Source: Flavobacteriaceae bacterium
GTDB taxonomy: Bacteria > Bacteroidota > Bacteroidia > Flavobacteriales > Weeksellaceae
Direction: 5' to 3'
Assembly: GCA_030538275.1 (NCBI GenBank)
Contig: JAUNUH010000004.1
Span: 150,474-214,473, forward strand
DNA: 64,000 nt
Numbering within the stretch: position 1 is the first letter of the stretch; the number at the start of each line of letters is the position of its first letter. The notes below the pieces were generated by a model. It did not search any database, was not told the origin of the DNA, and saw only the letters and a list, made by a program, of their open reading frames with translations. Made by a program: the position numbers and the translations under genes. Positions 46,753-54,329 of the stretch are shown piece after piece.

Positions 46753-47435
46753 TAGAAAATTACTTTTATTCTTTTGTCCATTTCTTCTATTTCTTGAAAT
46801 GCAAAGCCTGTGAATTTCTCTTTTTCTATGGCGTTTTTTAATCTTTCGGAAACATAATAACCAATTCCTATACTATCAATATCAATAATTCGAATTAGGT
46901 CTAAATTTGCACTTGAAAAATCCAAATACAATGTGTCAAATGTAATTACAGAGCCCTCCCATATTAATTTTTTCCAATCAGTTTGATAACCATGATAATC
47001 TGTATATTTCTTTTGTTCTAATATAATGTTTGTATTATCTTTTATTTTGAATTTCGACTTTTCGAAATCAATAACTTCTTTTTGACTTGGATAAGAAAGG
47101 TGAAATAAATAATAATCCTTAATAAGTTGCTTTTTATGATAAACATCTATGTTCCAAAATTGAAAATCTCCTATTTTAAATTTTTTTAAAAAATCAATAA
47201 AATAGTTTTTCAAAACTAAAAAAACTGAATTATCAATAGCTGTAACCGATATTATGGATGTCACTTTAGCCTTATTTTCCATAATTGGCACAGGCAAGAT
47301 GAATTCTTTTTCTATACGTTCATTAAAACCTAAACCAAACTCTTGGGTGTCAAAAAATTTCTCTGTATTAGTTACTTGTGGATAAATTCCTATTTCATTG
47401 ATATTGATTGACTCTACTAGTTTATAGTATTTCAT
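46752..47435 (-). CDS. Putative immunity protein B (Imm11/DUF1629-like)
   Basis: A 227-residue soluble protein paralogous to immunity protein A. It begins MKYYKLVESININEIG, has YPQVTNTEKFF, NKAKVTSIISVTAID, an internal KIGDFQFWNIDV corresponding to KDGIQFFESSV in A, and YYVSERLKNAIE near the end. The last residues (RIKVIF) coincide with the junction to the AHH toxin remnant and may not be original. It follows a leader-tail pseudogene by 10 bp. A cytoplasmic immunity role is inferred from context and family resemblance. Confidence 0.65.
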   Translation of the reverse strand: MKYYKLVESININEIGIYPQVTNTEKFFDTQEFGLGFNERIEKEFILPVPIMENKAKVTSIISVTAIDNSVFLVLKNYFIDFLKKFKIGDFQFWNIDVYHKKQLIKDYYLFHLSYPSQKEVIDFEKSKFKIKDNTNIILEQKKYTDYHGYQTDWKKLIWEGSVITFDTLYLDFSSANLDLIRIIDIDSIGIGYYVSERLKNAIEKEKFTGFAFQEIEEMDKRIKVIF

Positions 47436-47445
47436 TTTTTTATTA

Positions 47446-47618
47446 TTATATTACAATTAAATTCGCTATCTGCTTTAAAGTCATATTAGGGTTGTTCTGT
47501 ATTAAATTTCTTATGTATTGATTGAAAAGAATCAACTTTTGATACAACCCATCATAGACAATAAGAAAATCACCCCAAAAAGGCAATACAATTGAAAATT
47601 AAGTAAATAATTCTTTAT
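47446..47618 (-). pseudogene. Toxin gene with internal deletion: lipoprotein leader joined to a foreign C-terminal tail
   Basis: From 47618 the minus strand reads K-N-Y-L-L-N-F-Q-L-Y-C-L-F-G-V-I-F-L-L-S-M-M-G-C, a lipoprotein signal peptide with an intact lipobox, then a stop at 47532-47534. In another frame 47446-47559 encodes VYDGLYQKLILFNQYIRNL and a further 18 residues including IQNNP, closely resembling the end of the AHH remnant (AYNAVIIIINRVKNSIQNNP). The leader match ends exactly where the tail frame begins. It is best read as a full-length toxin gene that lost everything between signal peptide and tail. Confidence 0.75.
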
Positions 47619-47837
47619 AATAATTGTTTTTTATATTGTTAATAGGTCAAATCTCCTCAAATATTGATGAAAGACCTATTCTTAACCTTTTATTTAACCC
47701 AAACATAAAGTTGAGACGCTGGCTTACTTTTTAGTTGAACATTTTAAATTTCAAAGTTCGTGGGCTAAAATCTTAAAAACAACATACCAAATGCATTAAT
47801 TTATTAATCACTAAATTTTCCTTTAAAATATTTTTGT
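47561..47837. repeat. Direct repeat of about 277 bp, copy 1
   Basis: Almost identical to 50858-51133 (five differences counted by eye, one of them an indel). It carries, on the minus strand, the last 20 or so codons of the 71-codon ORF, an intergenic section with TATGTTTG (complement at 47700-47707), and the first part of the lipoprotein leader. The block is therefore a toxin promoter-plus-leader unit. Confidence 0.92.
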
Positions 47838-47988
47838 CATACTTTTCTACCAAGGCAATTATATCATCTATATGTTCAAATGGTGGGTCTTTTTTTATTA
47901 AAGAAATAATTTTCTTATAATTGTTAATTCGACTAATTTTAACAAACTTTTCCTCCATAAATTTAATTATTAAATCTAAATTTTTCAA
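47773..47988 (-). CDS. Small protein of unknown function (71 residues)
   Basis: A 71-codon AT-rich ORF beginning MKNLDLIIKFMEEKF, predicted helical and soluble, with DPPFEHIDDIIALVEKYDK in the middle. Its last 20 or so codons lie inside the 277 bp repeat, and the other repeat copy (ending 51133) keeps only that end, so the ORF belonged to the ancestral toxin array. It could be a small immunity or a truncated gene. I do not recognise it. Confidence 0.5.
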   Translation of the reverse strand: MKNLDLIIKFMEEKFVKISRINNYKKIISLIKKDPPFEHIDDIIALVEKYDKNILKENLVINKLMHLVCCF

Positions 47989-48033
47989 TTAATGTTTCAT
48001 TTCTATAACAATCAATAGTTAGGTCATATGCCC

Positions 48034-48142
48034 CATTTTGTAAGCTTCCCCAAAATTAAGACAGTTTAGAAATAGAAAAAAAGGATTAATTTTAAATTGT
48101 AAAATAAAAGATGAAAAAAAGCAGATTCACTCCCAAAGATAA
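48034..48142 (+). mobile_element. Left-end remnant of an IS3-family insertion sequence
   Basis: TTGTAAGCTTCCCCAAAATT (48038-48057) followed by AAGACAG resembles an IS3-family terminal inverted repeat. About 50 bp later an ATG at 48110 begins M-K-K-S-R-F-T-P-K, the usual start of IS3 OrfA, after which the frame departs from the family and stops. No transposase body or right end is nearby, so only the end survives. Confidence 0.55.
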
Positions 48143-48157
48143 TCTCTTTAAATCATT

Positions 48158-48619
48158 TCATTCAATTAAATTAAAAATATAATCAACCGTAACAATAAAA
48201 GCAGAATCCGGATCAGATACATCCAGAATATCAATATTAATTCCCTTCCATGGTTCTTTTAGAATCTCATAATTATCAAAAGAATCTTTGGGTAAATAGC
48301 GCTTTATATGTTTTAGATTGTTTTGATTTTGAATGTAACGATGAGTTGGACCAATTTTATAACTAATTCCATTTAGATTAATTTCATCTGCACTTATATT
48401 TCCCTTCTTGTAGAATCGAATGCTTAAAGAATCAGCCAAAGAATCTTTTAATCTCAACAATCCAGGGAGTTTTTTATAAGTAAGGGTATCTCTTTCATTA
48501 AAATATAAAAGATAGGGCTTCCTTTGATTGGCAGAAGATTCTGTCTTTGAGGAATTACAACCTACTAATACTATTAAAATCAAACTAAGGACATTGTGCA
48601 GGATAATTTTGTAATACAT
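48158..48619 (-). CDS. Small lipoprotein, putative periplasmic immunity protein (copy 2)
   Basis: A 153-residue lipoprotein: signal peptide with lipobox ILIVLVGC (Cys near residue 21). The mature part is a clear paralogue of the next gene upstream: KPYLLYFNERDTLTYK, KIGPTHRYIQNQNN, YLPKDSF and PWKGINIDILDVS are shared with few changes. No known domain is recognised. Its place right after a lipoprotein with a putative protease domain, as the second of two paralogues, suggests an immunity or inhibitor role in the same compartment. Confidence 0.65.
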   Translation of the reverse strand: MYYKIILHNVLSLILIVLVGCNSSKTESSANQRKPYLLYFNERDTLTYKKLPGLLRLKDSLADSLSIRFYKKGNISADEINLNGISYKIGPTHRYIQNQNNLKHIKRYLPKDSFDNYEILKEPWKGINIDILDVSDPDSAFIVTVDYIFNLIE

Positions 48620-48661
48620 ATTAATTGTTTTAATATACTATGTTTATTAAAAAACATCAAA

Positions 48662-49111
48662 TTATTCAATCTTGGTATCTGAATTTACAGTAACAATAAA
48701 AGCAGAATCCTTATTAGATACATCCAAAATATCAATATTAAATCCTTTCCAAGGAACTTTCACAATATCATAGTTTTGAAACGAGTCCTTAGGCAAGTAT
48801 TTCTTTTTGTGTTTTATATTCTTCTCGTTTTGAATATAAGCATGTCGCGGACCAATACGGTAATACATTCCTTGGGTAGATGTAAACTTTTCATTGTACT
48901 CGCCTTTCCAATAAAAGGGTAAAATTGCAAAAGTATCTTTAAGTGTTAATAAGCCACCCGTTCTTTTATATGTCAATGTATCTCTATCATTGAAATACAA
49001 TAAAAATGGTTTACTTTTCTGAGTTTTAAAATCCGTATTATTCATTTGACAACTCAACAATGAAGTTAATAAACCACTAAAGGCAATTATCAGAAAAATT
49101 TTGTAGAACAT
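48662..49111 (-). CDS. Small lipoprotein, putative periplasmic immunity protein (copy 1)
   Basis: A 149-residue lipoprotein with lipobox LLTSLLSC (Cys near residue 21), paralogous to the 153-residue protein downstream. Conserved blocks include KPFLLYFNDRDTLTYK, YRIGPRHAYIQNEKN, KKKYLPKDSFQNYDIV and PWKGFNIDILDVS. Its start overlaps the end of the 603-codon gene by 35 bp, so the two are translated from the same message. The pairing of a large lipoprotein enzyme with overlapping small lipoproteins is what is expected of effector and immunity; function is inferred, not shown. Confidence 0.68.
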   Translation of the reverse strand: MFYKIFLIIAFSGLLTSLLSCQMNNTDFKTQKSKPFLLYFNDRDTLTYKRTGGLLTLKDTFAILPFYWKGEYNEKFTSTQGMYYRIGPRHAYIQNEKNIKHKKKYLPKDSFQNYDIVKVPWKGFNIDILDVSNKDSAFIVTVNSDTKIE

Positions 49112-50888
49112 CTTGAAGAATTTGAGATTGGTTGTTTAAAAAACCAGGTGAATTTTGAATTTCATTTTGATATGCGATGGTATTCTCCATGCCTATCCAA
49201 GCCAAAGCAGTTGCCTGATTATTGGTCATAGAGGGATAAATCTCTTGCAGTGCATCCACGATTACATTTCTATATAATTGCGCCATTACATTGTGATGAT
49301 TGTCCATATATGCCGCGGTAAACGTATTAAAAATTAAATCATTTCTGTGCTCTCCCAACATATCAAAAAGTTCAGATTCTGAATATATGGCCCAATGATC
49401 AGTTCTTTTCAACCATAAATAACGGAACATTTCTGCATGAAAAATTTCATGAATAAAAGCATAAGTGGTGACTACTTTTGGATAATCGTAAATACTTGAA
49501 TTAGTTGTTAGATCGGTGTTAAAATTAATGATAATATTAATATTATTTAATGTTAATGATTCATAAGATACATTTGCTAACACATTATCTTCGCCAATAA
49601 TGTAATCAAATGTTTGATAAAAATTATTATCATTATAAAAACTCAAATTAGCAATTCTCGGATTAAAAGCATTTTGTTGATTTTGCAACTGAACTTCATC
49701 TCTAAAGTTATTCAAAATCCCTTGCAATGTTTTGCTGCCTCCCAAATTATTATAAATCTCCATCAAACACGGCACATCTTCAATTCCATTGGTAATAATT
49801 TCATCTATCTGTAAAAATTCCAAATTTGCAATAACTGCGCTATTTGCGCAATCATTTTTTTCATATAAATGATTTATGCCCCAAACCACAAGTTCTGCAG
49901 TCGCTATAACGTGATTGCTATTTAGAAAATTCAATAAATTTCTTGAAAGTCCCGGGCATAATTCTAAAAATTCCATATGTTCCGGTTGCAATCCCAAATG
50001 AAAATTGACAACTAAACTTCTATACAAATTCCTTGTAGCAGAGGAATAGGTAAAAGGATCAATATCCGGGTGGGCTAAATACCAGGGAATACTAGGATCA
50101 TAATTACTGTTAGAGCCACCACCCCCACCATCGGGTGGGCTATCTCCGACTCCAGAATTATTTCCACCCGAACCGCTCCCATTAGACCAAGCAATTCCTG
50201 AACCTAAAGAAAAAGATGTAATCGGCGTAACACAGATATCGCATAAATCACAAATCCCCTTACAGCCCGTGCAATGCCAGCTATACATCATCACAACTTT
50301 ACCCATTGAAGTTGAAGTAATTGTGGATGATATTTTTATTTTTTTAGTGTTGAATTCGGATGTTGGTACCAGAACAAATAATTCTTCCGGAATGTTTCTA
50401 TACTCTCTTTTTCCATCATCACCATAAATTAAATTATCAAAATGTAAAAACAGTGCAAGTAATTTTTCTTTTTTTTCAACCGAATCTTGTGAATTATCCA
50501 AATAATATTTTAATTCATCACGTGAAATAGTATAAATTAAAGTTTCGTCTGAATTAGCATTCTCAACAATTAAAACAGAAGATAAAAAATTATACTTTTC
50601 ATCCATTAAAGGAATAAAAATAAAATCATCATTATTCACAGACCCCTTGCCCATTATAGTGGAGGATGACGTAATAGCGTTCTCCCAATTTGGAATACCA
50701 TAACGATCAGAAATTGTAGAAAGGAAGTTGTGTTTTTGATTCAAGTCAAAAAGTTTTTTCGCTAAAAACAGGTTGGAGTTCTTGTCCTTAAAAAAATCAT
50801 TTTGTTTAGGACTTACAGAAAATTGCCCATCATCCTGCTCACAACCACTCAAAGATAATAAGAAAATCACCCCAAAAAGGCAATACAA
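49077..50888 (-). CDS. Lipoprotein with C-terminal HExxH domain, putative polymorphic toxin
   Basis: A large lipoprotein, 603 residues if TTG 50888 is the start. The lipobox SLSGC places the lipidated Cys at residue 16. Residues 30-180 form a domain with YGIPNWENAI and PLMDEKYNF; a Cys-rich knot follows (HCTGC at 205-209, CDLCDIC at 213-219), then a Gly/Ser/Asn linker (about 237-265) and a variable C-terminal domain with HEIFH at 480-484, a zinc metallopeptidase signature. The layout of anchor, conserved domain, Gly-rich hinge and tip enzyme resembles polymorphic toxins. The frame is open upstream, and starting at ATA 50915 would add K-N-Y-L-L-N-F-P-L, a better signal peptide, so the true start is uncertain. 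Confidence 0.68.
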   Translation of the reverse strand: MYCLFGVIFLLSLSGCEQDDGQFSVSPKQNDFFKDKNSNLFLAKKLFDLNQKHNFLSTISDRYGIPNWENAITSSSTIMGKGSVNNDDFIFIPLMDEKYNFLSSVLIVENANSDETLIYTISRDELKYYLDNSQDSVEKKEKLLALFLHFDNLIYGDDGKREYRNIPEELFVLVPTSEFNTKKIKISSTITSTSMGKVVMMYSWHCTGCKGICDLCDICVTPITSFSLGSGIAWSNGSGSGGNNSGVGDSPPDGGGGGSNSNYDPSIPWYLAHPDIDPFTYSSATRNLYRSLVVNFHLGLQPEHMEFLELCPGLSRNLLNFLNSNHVIATAELVVWGINHLYEKNDCANSAVIANLEFLQIDEIITNGIEDVPCLMEIYNNLGGSKTLQGILNNFRDEVQLQNQQNAFNPRIANLSFYNDNNFYQTFDYIIGEDNVLANVSYESLTLNNINIIINFNTDLTTNSSIYDYPKVVTTYAFIHEIFHAEMFRYLWLKRTDHWAIYSESELFDMLGEHRNDLIFNTFTAAYMDNHHNVMAQLYRNVIVDALQEIYPSMTNNQATALAWIGMENTIAYQNEIQNSPGFLNNQSQILQDVLQNFSDNCL

Positions 50889-51133
50889 TGGAAAATTAAG
50901 TAAATAATTCTTTATAATAATTGTTTTTATATTGTTAATAGATCAAATCTCCTCAAATATTGATGAAATACCTAATCTTAACCTTTTATTTAACCCAAAC
51001 ATAAAGTTGAGACGCTGGCTTACTTTTTAGTTGAACATTTTAAATTTCAAAGTTCGTGGGCTAAAATCTTAAAAACAACATACCAAATGCATTAATTTAT
51101 TAATCACTAAATTTTCCTTTAAAATATTTTTGT
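50858..51133. repeat. Direct repeat of about 277 bp, copy 2
   Basis: Second copy of the block at 47561-47837. It carries the leader of the intact lipoprotein toxin, the upstream intergenic section with TATGTTTG (complement at 50996-51003), and the last codons of the 71-codon ORF, cut off at 51133. The remaining bases to 51193 are AT-rich and featureless. Confidence 0.92.
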
Positions 51134-51193
51134 TAAAATTTTAACCATCTGGAATTAATTCATCTTCCTCATTCAAAATAAATGAATTCTGTT

Positions 51194-51201
51194 TATCTTT
51201 G
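51194..51201 (+). promoter_or_regulatory. Candidate -7 element (TATCTTTG) for the threonine dehydrogenase gene
   Basis: TATCTTTG matches TAnnTTTG and ends 29 bp before the ATG at 51231. No -33 TTG is evident. Confidence 0.5.
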
Positions 51202-51230
51202 AACAGCGAATTTTACAGAATATTAATTGA

Positions 51231-52187
51231 ATGACAAAAATATTAATTACAGGAGCATTGGGACAAATCGGCTCCGAACTCTCCACAGCATTGACAAAAG
51301 TATATGGTCCAGAAAATGTAATCATTACAGATATTCATGACACAAATACGTCTGACCTGCCTCTACATTACGAAAAACTCGATGTTAACAACGAAAAAGC
51401 TATTCAAGAAATCATCGAAAAACATCAAATAAACGATGTTTATCATCTTGCAGCAATGTTGTCTGCAACCGCCGAAAAATTTCCCGTAAAAGGCTGGGAA
51501 CTCAATACACATTCTCTACTCTACTTTCTGGAACTGGCCCGTAATAAAAAAATTCAAAAACTTTTCTGGCCCAGTAGTATAGCCGTTTTTGGACGTGGTG
51601 CACAAAAAGAAAACACGCCCCAAGAAGATGTCAAAAACCCACTCACCATGTACGGCATCGCCAAATCTGCAGGCGAAGGATTCTGTGAAATTTATCACAA
51701 AAATTACGGGGTCGATGTACGCAGCATCCGCTACCCAGGACTTATAAGCTGGAAAACACAACCCGGTGGCGGCACTACAGATTATGCTGTAGATATATAT
51801 TACAAAGCCCTGGAACAAGGAAAATATACCGGATTTTTGAATGCAAAATCTAGACTACCCATGATGTACATGGACGATGCCGTAAGAGCTACCATAGAAT
51901 TGATGCAAGCACCTGCAGAAAACATTTTAGTAAGAACCGCATACAACCTACAAGCTATCTCATTCAACCCAGAAGAAATTGCATACGAAATCAAAAAACA
52001 TATCCCCAATTTCCAAATCGATTATCAACCCGATTATAGACAACAAATTGCAGACAACTGGCCCTATAGCACCAATGATATACAAGCAAGAGAACAATGG
52101 AACTGGAAAGAAGAATTCAACCTGGAATCCATGACCATAGAAATGCTGAATAATCTGAAAAATAAACTCAAGCTCACCAATTCATAA
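51231..52187 (+). CDS. L-threonine 3-dehydrogenase, short-chain (SDR) type
   Basis: A 318-residue extended SDR enzyme that oxidises threonine to 2-amino-3-ketobutyrate with NAD. The Rossmann motif ITGALGQIGSEL starts at residue 6; the catalytic Tyr and Lys lie in TMYGIAKSAGE near residue 142. RYPGLISWKTQPGGGTTDYA is characteristic of the SDR-type threonine dehydrogenases known from Flavobacterium and related bacteria, and separates it from UDP-glucose epimerases. It is followed by the kinase gene after 7 bp and may share its transcript. Confidence 0.93.
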   Translation: MTKILITGALGQIGSELSTALTKVYGPENVIITDIHDTNTSDLPLHYEKLDVNNEKAIQEIIEKHQINDVYHLAAMLSATAEKFPVKGWELNTHSLLYFLELARNKKIQKLFWPSSIAVFGRGAQKENTPQEDVKNPLTMYGIAKSAGEGFCEIYHKNYGVDVRSIRYPGLISWKTQPGGGTTDYAVDIYYKALEQGKYTGFLNAKSRLPMMYMDDAVRATIELMQAPAENILVRTAYNLQAISFNPEEIAYEIKKHIPNFQIDYQPDYRQQIADNWPYSTNDIQAREQWNWKEEFNLESMTIEMLNNLKNKLKLTNS

Positions 52188-52194
52188 CTCAAAA

Positions 52195-53190
52195 ATGACA
52201 CAAAAAGAAGAATTTTTAAAAACATTTACCTCTACCTCCACCGATGTTGAAAAAATAATTGAAAGCGGTTCTGGTAGAAGTAATTTCAGGTTTAAAACCA
52301 AAAACGACTCCTACATCCTTACACAAAGCGATAATGTAAAGGAAAATCAAACATTCTTCTATCTAAGCAACTTATTCGACAGTCTCAATGGAAATGTGCC
52401 AGAAGTACTGAGCGTGAGCAAAGACGAAACCATGTATATTCAAGATGATTTGGGCGATACATCCCTTCTTGACCTGCGGCTTAGAAAGGATACATCGACC
52501 ATGACTTTGTATGAATTAACGGTGAAAAAATTGGTTCATTTGCAGGTTGGCGCACATCAAATCATCGATTACAGCAAATTGTACGAATCCAATTCGCTTG
52601 ATAAAATGCTAGTTCACAGAGATTTATTCTATTTCAAAAATTATTTTCTAGATTTGCTTGATTTCGAATATTCTCAAGCAGAATTATTAAACGAATTCGA
52701 AAAAATTTCTGACGGAATTGAAAAAACCCGTTATAGATATTTTATTTTCCGTGATTTCCAAGGCAGAAATATTTTAATCAAAGACAACAAACCGTATTTT
52801 ATTGATTTTCAAGATGGTATGGAAGGACCGATTGCATACGATTTGGTTTCTTTGTTATGGCAAGCCAAAGCTCAATTGAGCGATGAAGAAAAATCTCATT
52901 TGTACAATATTTACACCCAAGAATTACAACAATTACTTCCAAATCTTTTTGTAGAAGAATTATTCAGAAAAGATTATTATAAATGCGTATTAATACGACT
53001 CATGCAGGTTGTTGGTGCGTATGGTAAATTAGGAATCATGCAACAAAAACGACATTTTAAAGAAAGTCTCGTGTATGGAATTCAAAATCTTAAGAAATTC
53101 AATCAAAATGAATTTATGAATAATTATCCTGTTTTGAAATCCATTTTTGAACAACTCGACGAACTTCAAATTCCTAAAATTAAAGCTTGA
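52195..53190 (+). CDS. AmgK-like aminoglycoside-phosphotransferase-fold sugar kinase
   Basis: A 331-residue APH-fold kinase. The N-lobe has SGSGRSNFRFK (nucleotide loop), the catalytic loop is FRDFQGRNILI near residue 186, and the metal-binding segment is PYFIDFQDGMEGPIAYDLVSLLWQA near residue 203. The last segment closely resembles AmgK, the anomeric N-acetylmuramate/N-acetylglucosamine kinase of cell-wall recycling. A MurU-like nucleotidyltransferase lies two genes on, which supports that role. The stop TGA is followed at once, in the same frame, by the ATG of the RapZ-C gene. Confidence 0.85.
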   Translation: MTQKEEFLKTFTSTSTDVEKIIESGSGRSNFRFKTKNDSYILTQSDNVKENQTFFYLSNLFDSLNGNVPEVLSVSKDETMYIQDDLGDTSLLDLRLRKDTSTMTLYELTVKKLVHLQVGAHQIIDYSKLYESNSLDKMLVHRDLFYFKNYFLDLLDFEYSQAELLNEFEKISDGIEKTRYRYFIFRDFQGRNILIKDNKPYFIDFQDGMEGPIAYDLVSLLWQAKAQLSDEEKSHLYNIYTQELQQLLPNLFVEELFRKDYYKCVLIRLMQVVGAYGKLGIMQQKRHFKESLVYGIQNLKKFNQNEFMNNYPVLKSIFEQLDELQIPKIKA

Positions 53191-53616
53191 ATGAAGCCAA
53201 AATTGAATATCAATATTCGCAGTTTTTCATATAAAAAAGGAATTCCAACAGACGACAATGGAAATGGAGGTGGATTTGTTTTTGATTGTCGCGGAATCCT
53301 GAATCCAGGTAGAATTGAGGAATTCAAAACCCAAACAGGTCGTGATATGGCTGTACAGGAATACCTCGAAAACCAAACCGAAATGCCTGCTTTTTTGAAT
53401 GCAGCCTTACAAATGATAGACATTTCTGTTCAAGATTTTTTGAATAGAAATTTTACAAATCTAGAAATCAATTATGGCTGTACAGGCGGCCAACACCGCT
53501 CTGTGTATGCAGCAGACAAAACCGCAGAACATTTGAAATTCAAATTTCCCGAAGTTGAATTGAATGTAAAACACGTGGTTCAAGAAGAAAAAAACTGGAT
53601 AAATGAACCCTATTGA
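53191..53616 (+). CDS. Stand-alone RapZ C-terminal-domain protein
   Basis: A 141-residue protein corresponding to the C-terminal domain of RapZ: VFDCRGILNPGR near residue 30, then YGCTGGQHRSVYAAD near residue 94 and VKHV near the end. In E. coli this domain binds glucosamine-6-phosphate and the GlmZ RNA and controls GlmS; the N-terminal GTPase-like domain is absent here. The gene is in frame with and directly abuts the upstream kinase, and its stop lies 1 bp before the nucleotidyltransferase start. An amino-sugar sensing role in this recycling operon is inferred. Confidence 0.9.
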   Translation: MKPKLNINIRSFSYKKGIPTDDNGNGGGFVFDCRGILNPGRIEEFKTQTGRDMAVQEYLENQTEMPAFLNAALQMIDISVQDFLNRNFTNLEINYGCTGGQHRSVYAADKTAEHLKFKFPEVELNVKHVVQEEKNWINEPY

Positions 53617-53617
53617 T

Positions 53618-54328
53618 ATGAAGGTAATGCTCTTTGCAGCAGGTCTGGGAACTCGGCTACAACCTTTTACCCTCACCGCTCCCAAAGCATTATACCCCAT
53701 AAACGGCATACCATTGCTAGAGCGTAATATTACGTATTTAAAATCTTTTGGGTTTCAAAATTTTGTGATTAATGTACATCATTTTGCAGATCAAATCATC
53801 GAATTTTTGAAAATAAACAATAATTTTGAGGTTCAAATTCAAATTTCAGACGAAAGTGACGAATTGCTGGAAACGGGTGGCGGACTACTAAAAGCGCAGC
53901 AACTGCTGGGTGAAAATCCTTTTCTGGTGATGAATGCAGATATCCTAACAGATATGAATATGAGCGATTTTGTGAAATTTCATTTTGAAAAAAATCCATT
54001 GGTGTCTCTGGCTGTTTCGAATCGTACAAGTACTAGAAAATTACTTTTTGACAAAAACTTTGGTTTGTGCGGTTGGAAAGATTTACGAGATGGTGAAAGC
54101 ATCATTCAAAATGAGGATTATCAACACGAAATGGCGTTCAGTGGAATTCATATTATTCACCCAGATTTTTTTGATTTGAATACATTCCATGGAAAATTCT
54201 CTATCATGAAGCCCTATATGCATCTTATGTCACAGCATCCTATTGTAGGATATGATCATACGGGTTCTAAATTAATCGATGTTGGCAAACCAGAAAGTGT
54301 TGTTCTGGCCGAAAAATGGTTTGATTAA
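53618..54328 (+). CDS. MurU-like sugar-1-phosphate nucleotidyltransferase
   Basis: A 236-residue nucleotidyltransferase. LFAAGLGTRLQPFT is the nucleotide-binding loop, PKALYPINGIPLLER the Lys-bearing activator loop, and VMNADILTD the metal-binding Asp. It resembles MurU, which makes UDP-MurNAc from MurNAc-1-phosphate, the next step after the AmgK kinase. The ATG at 53618 (MKVMLFAAG) is preferred to an ATG at 53603, which would overlap RapZ-C. Its stop is separated by one base from the stop of the convergent branching-enzyme gene. Confidence 0.88.
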   Translation: MKVMLFAAGLGTRLQPFTLTAPKALYPINGIPLLERNITYLKSFGFQNFVINVHHFADQIIEFLKINNNFEVQIQISDESDELLETGGGLLKAQQLLGENPFLVMNADILTDMNMSDFVKFHFEKNPLVSLAVSNRTSTRKLLFDKNFGLCGWKDLRDGESIIQNEDYQHEMAFSGIHIIHPDFFDLNTFHGKFSIMKPYMHLMSQHPIVGYDHTGSKLIDVGKPESVVLAEKWFD

Positions 54329-54329
54329 T

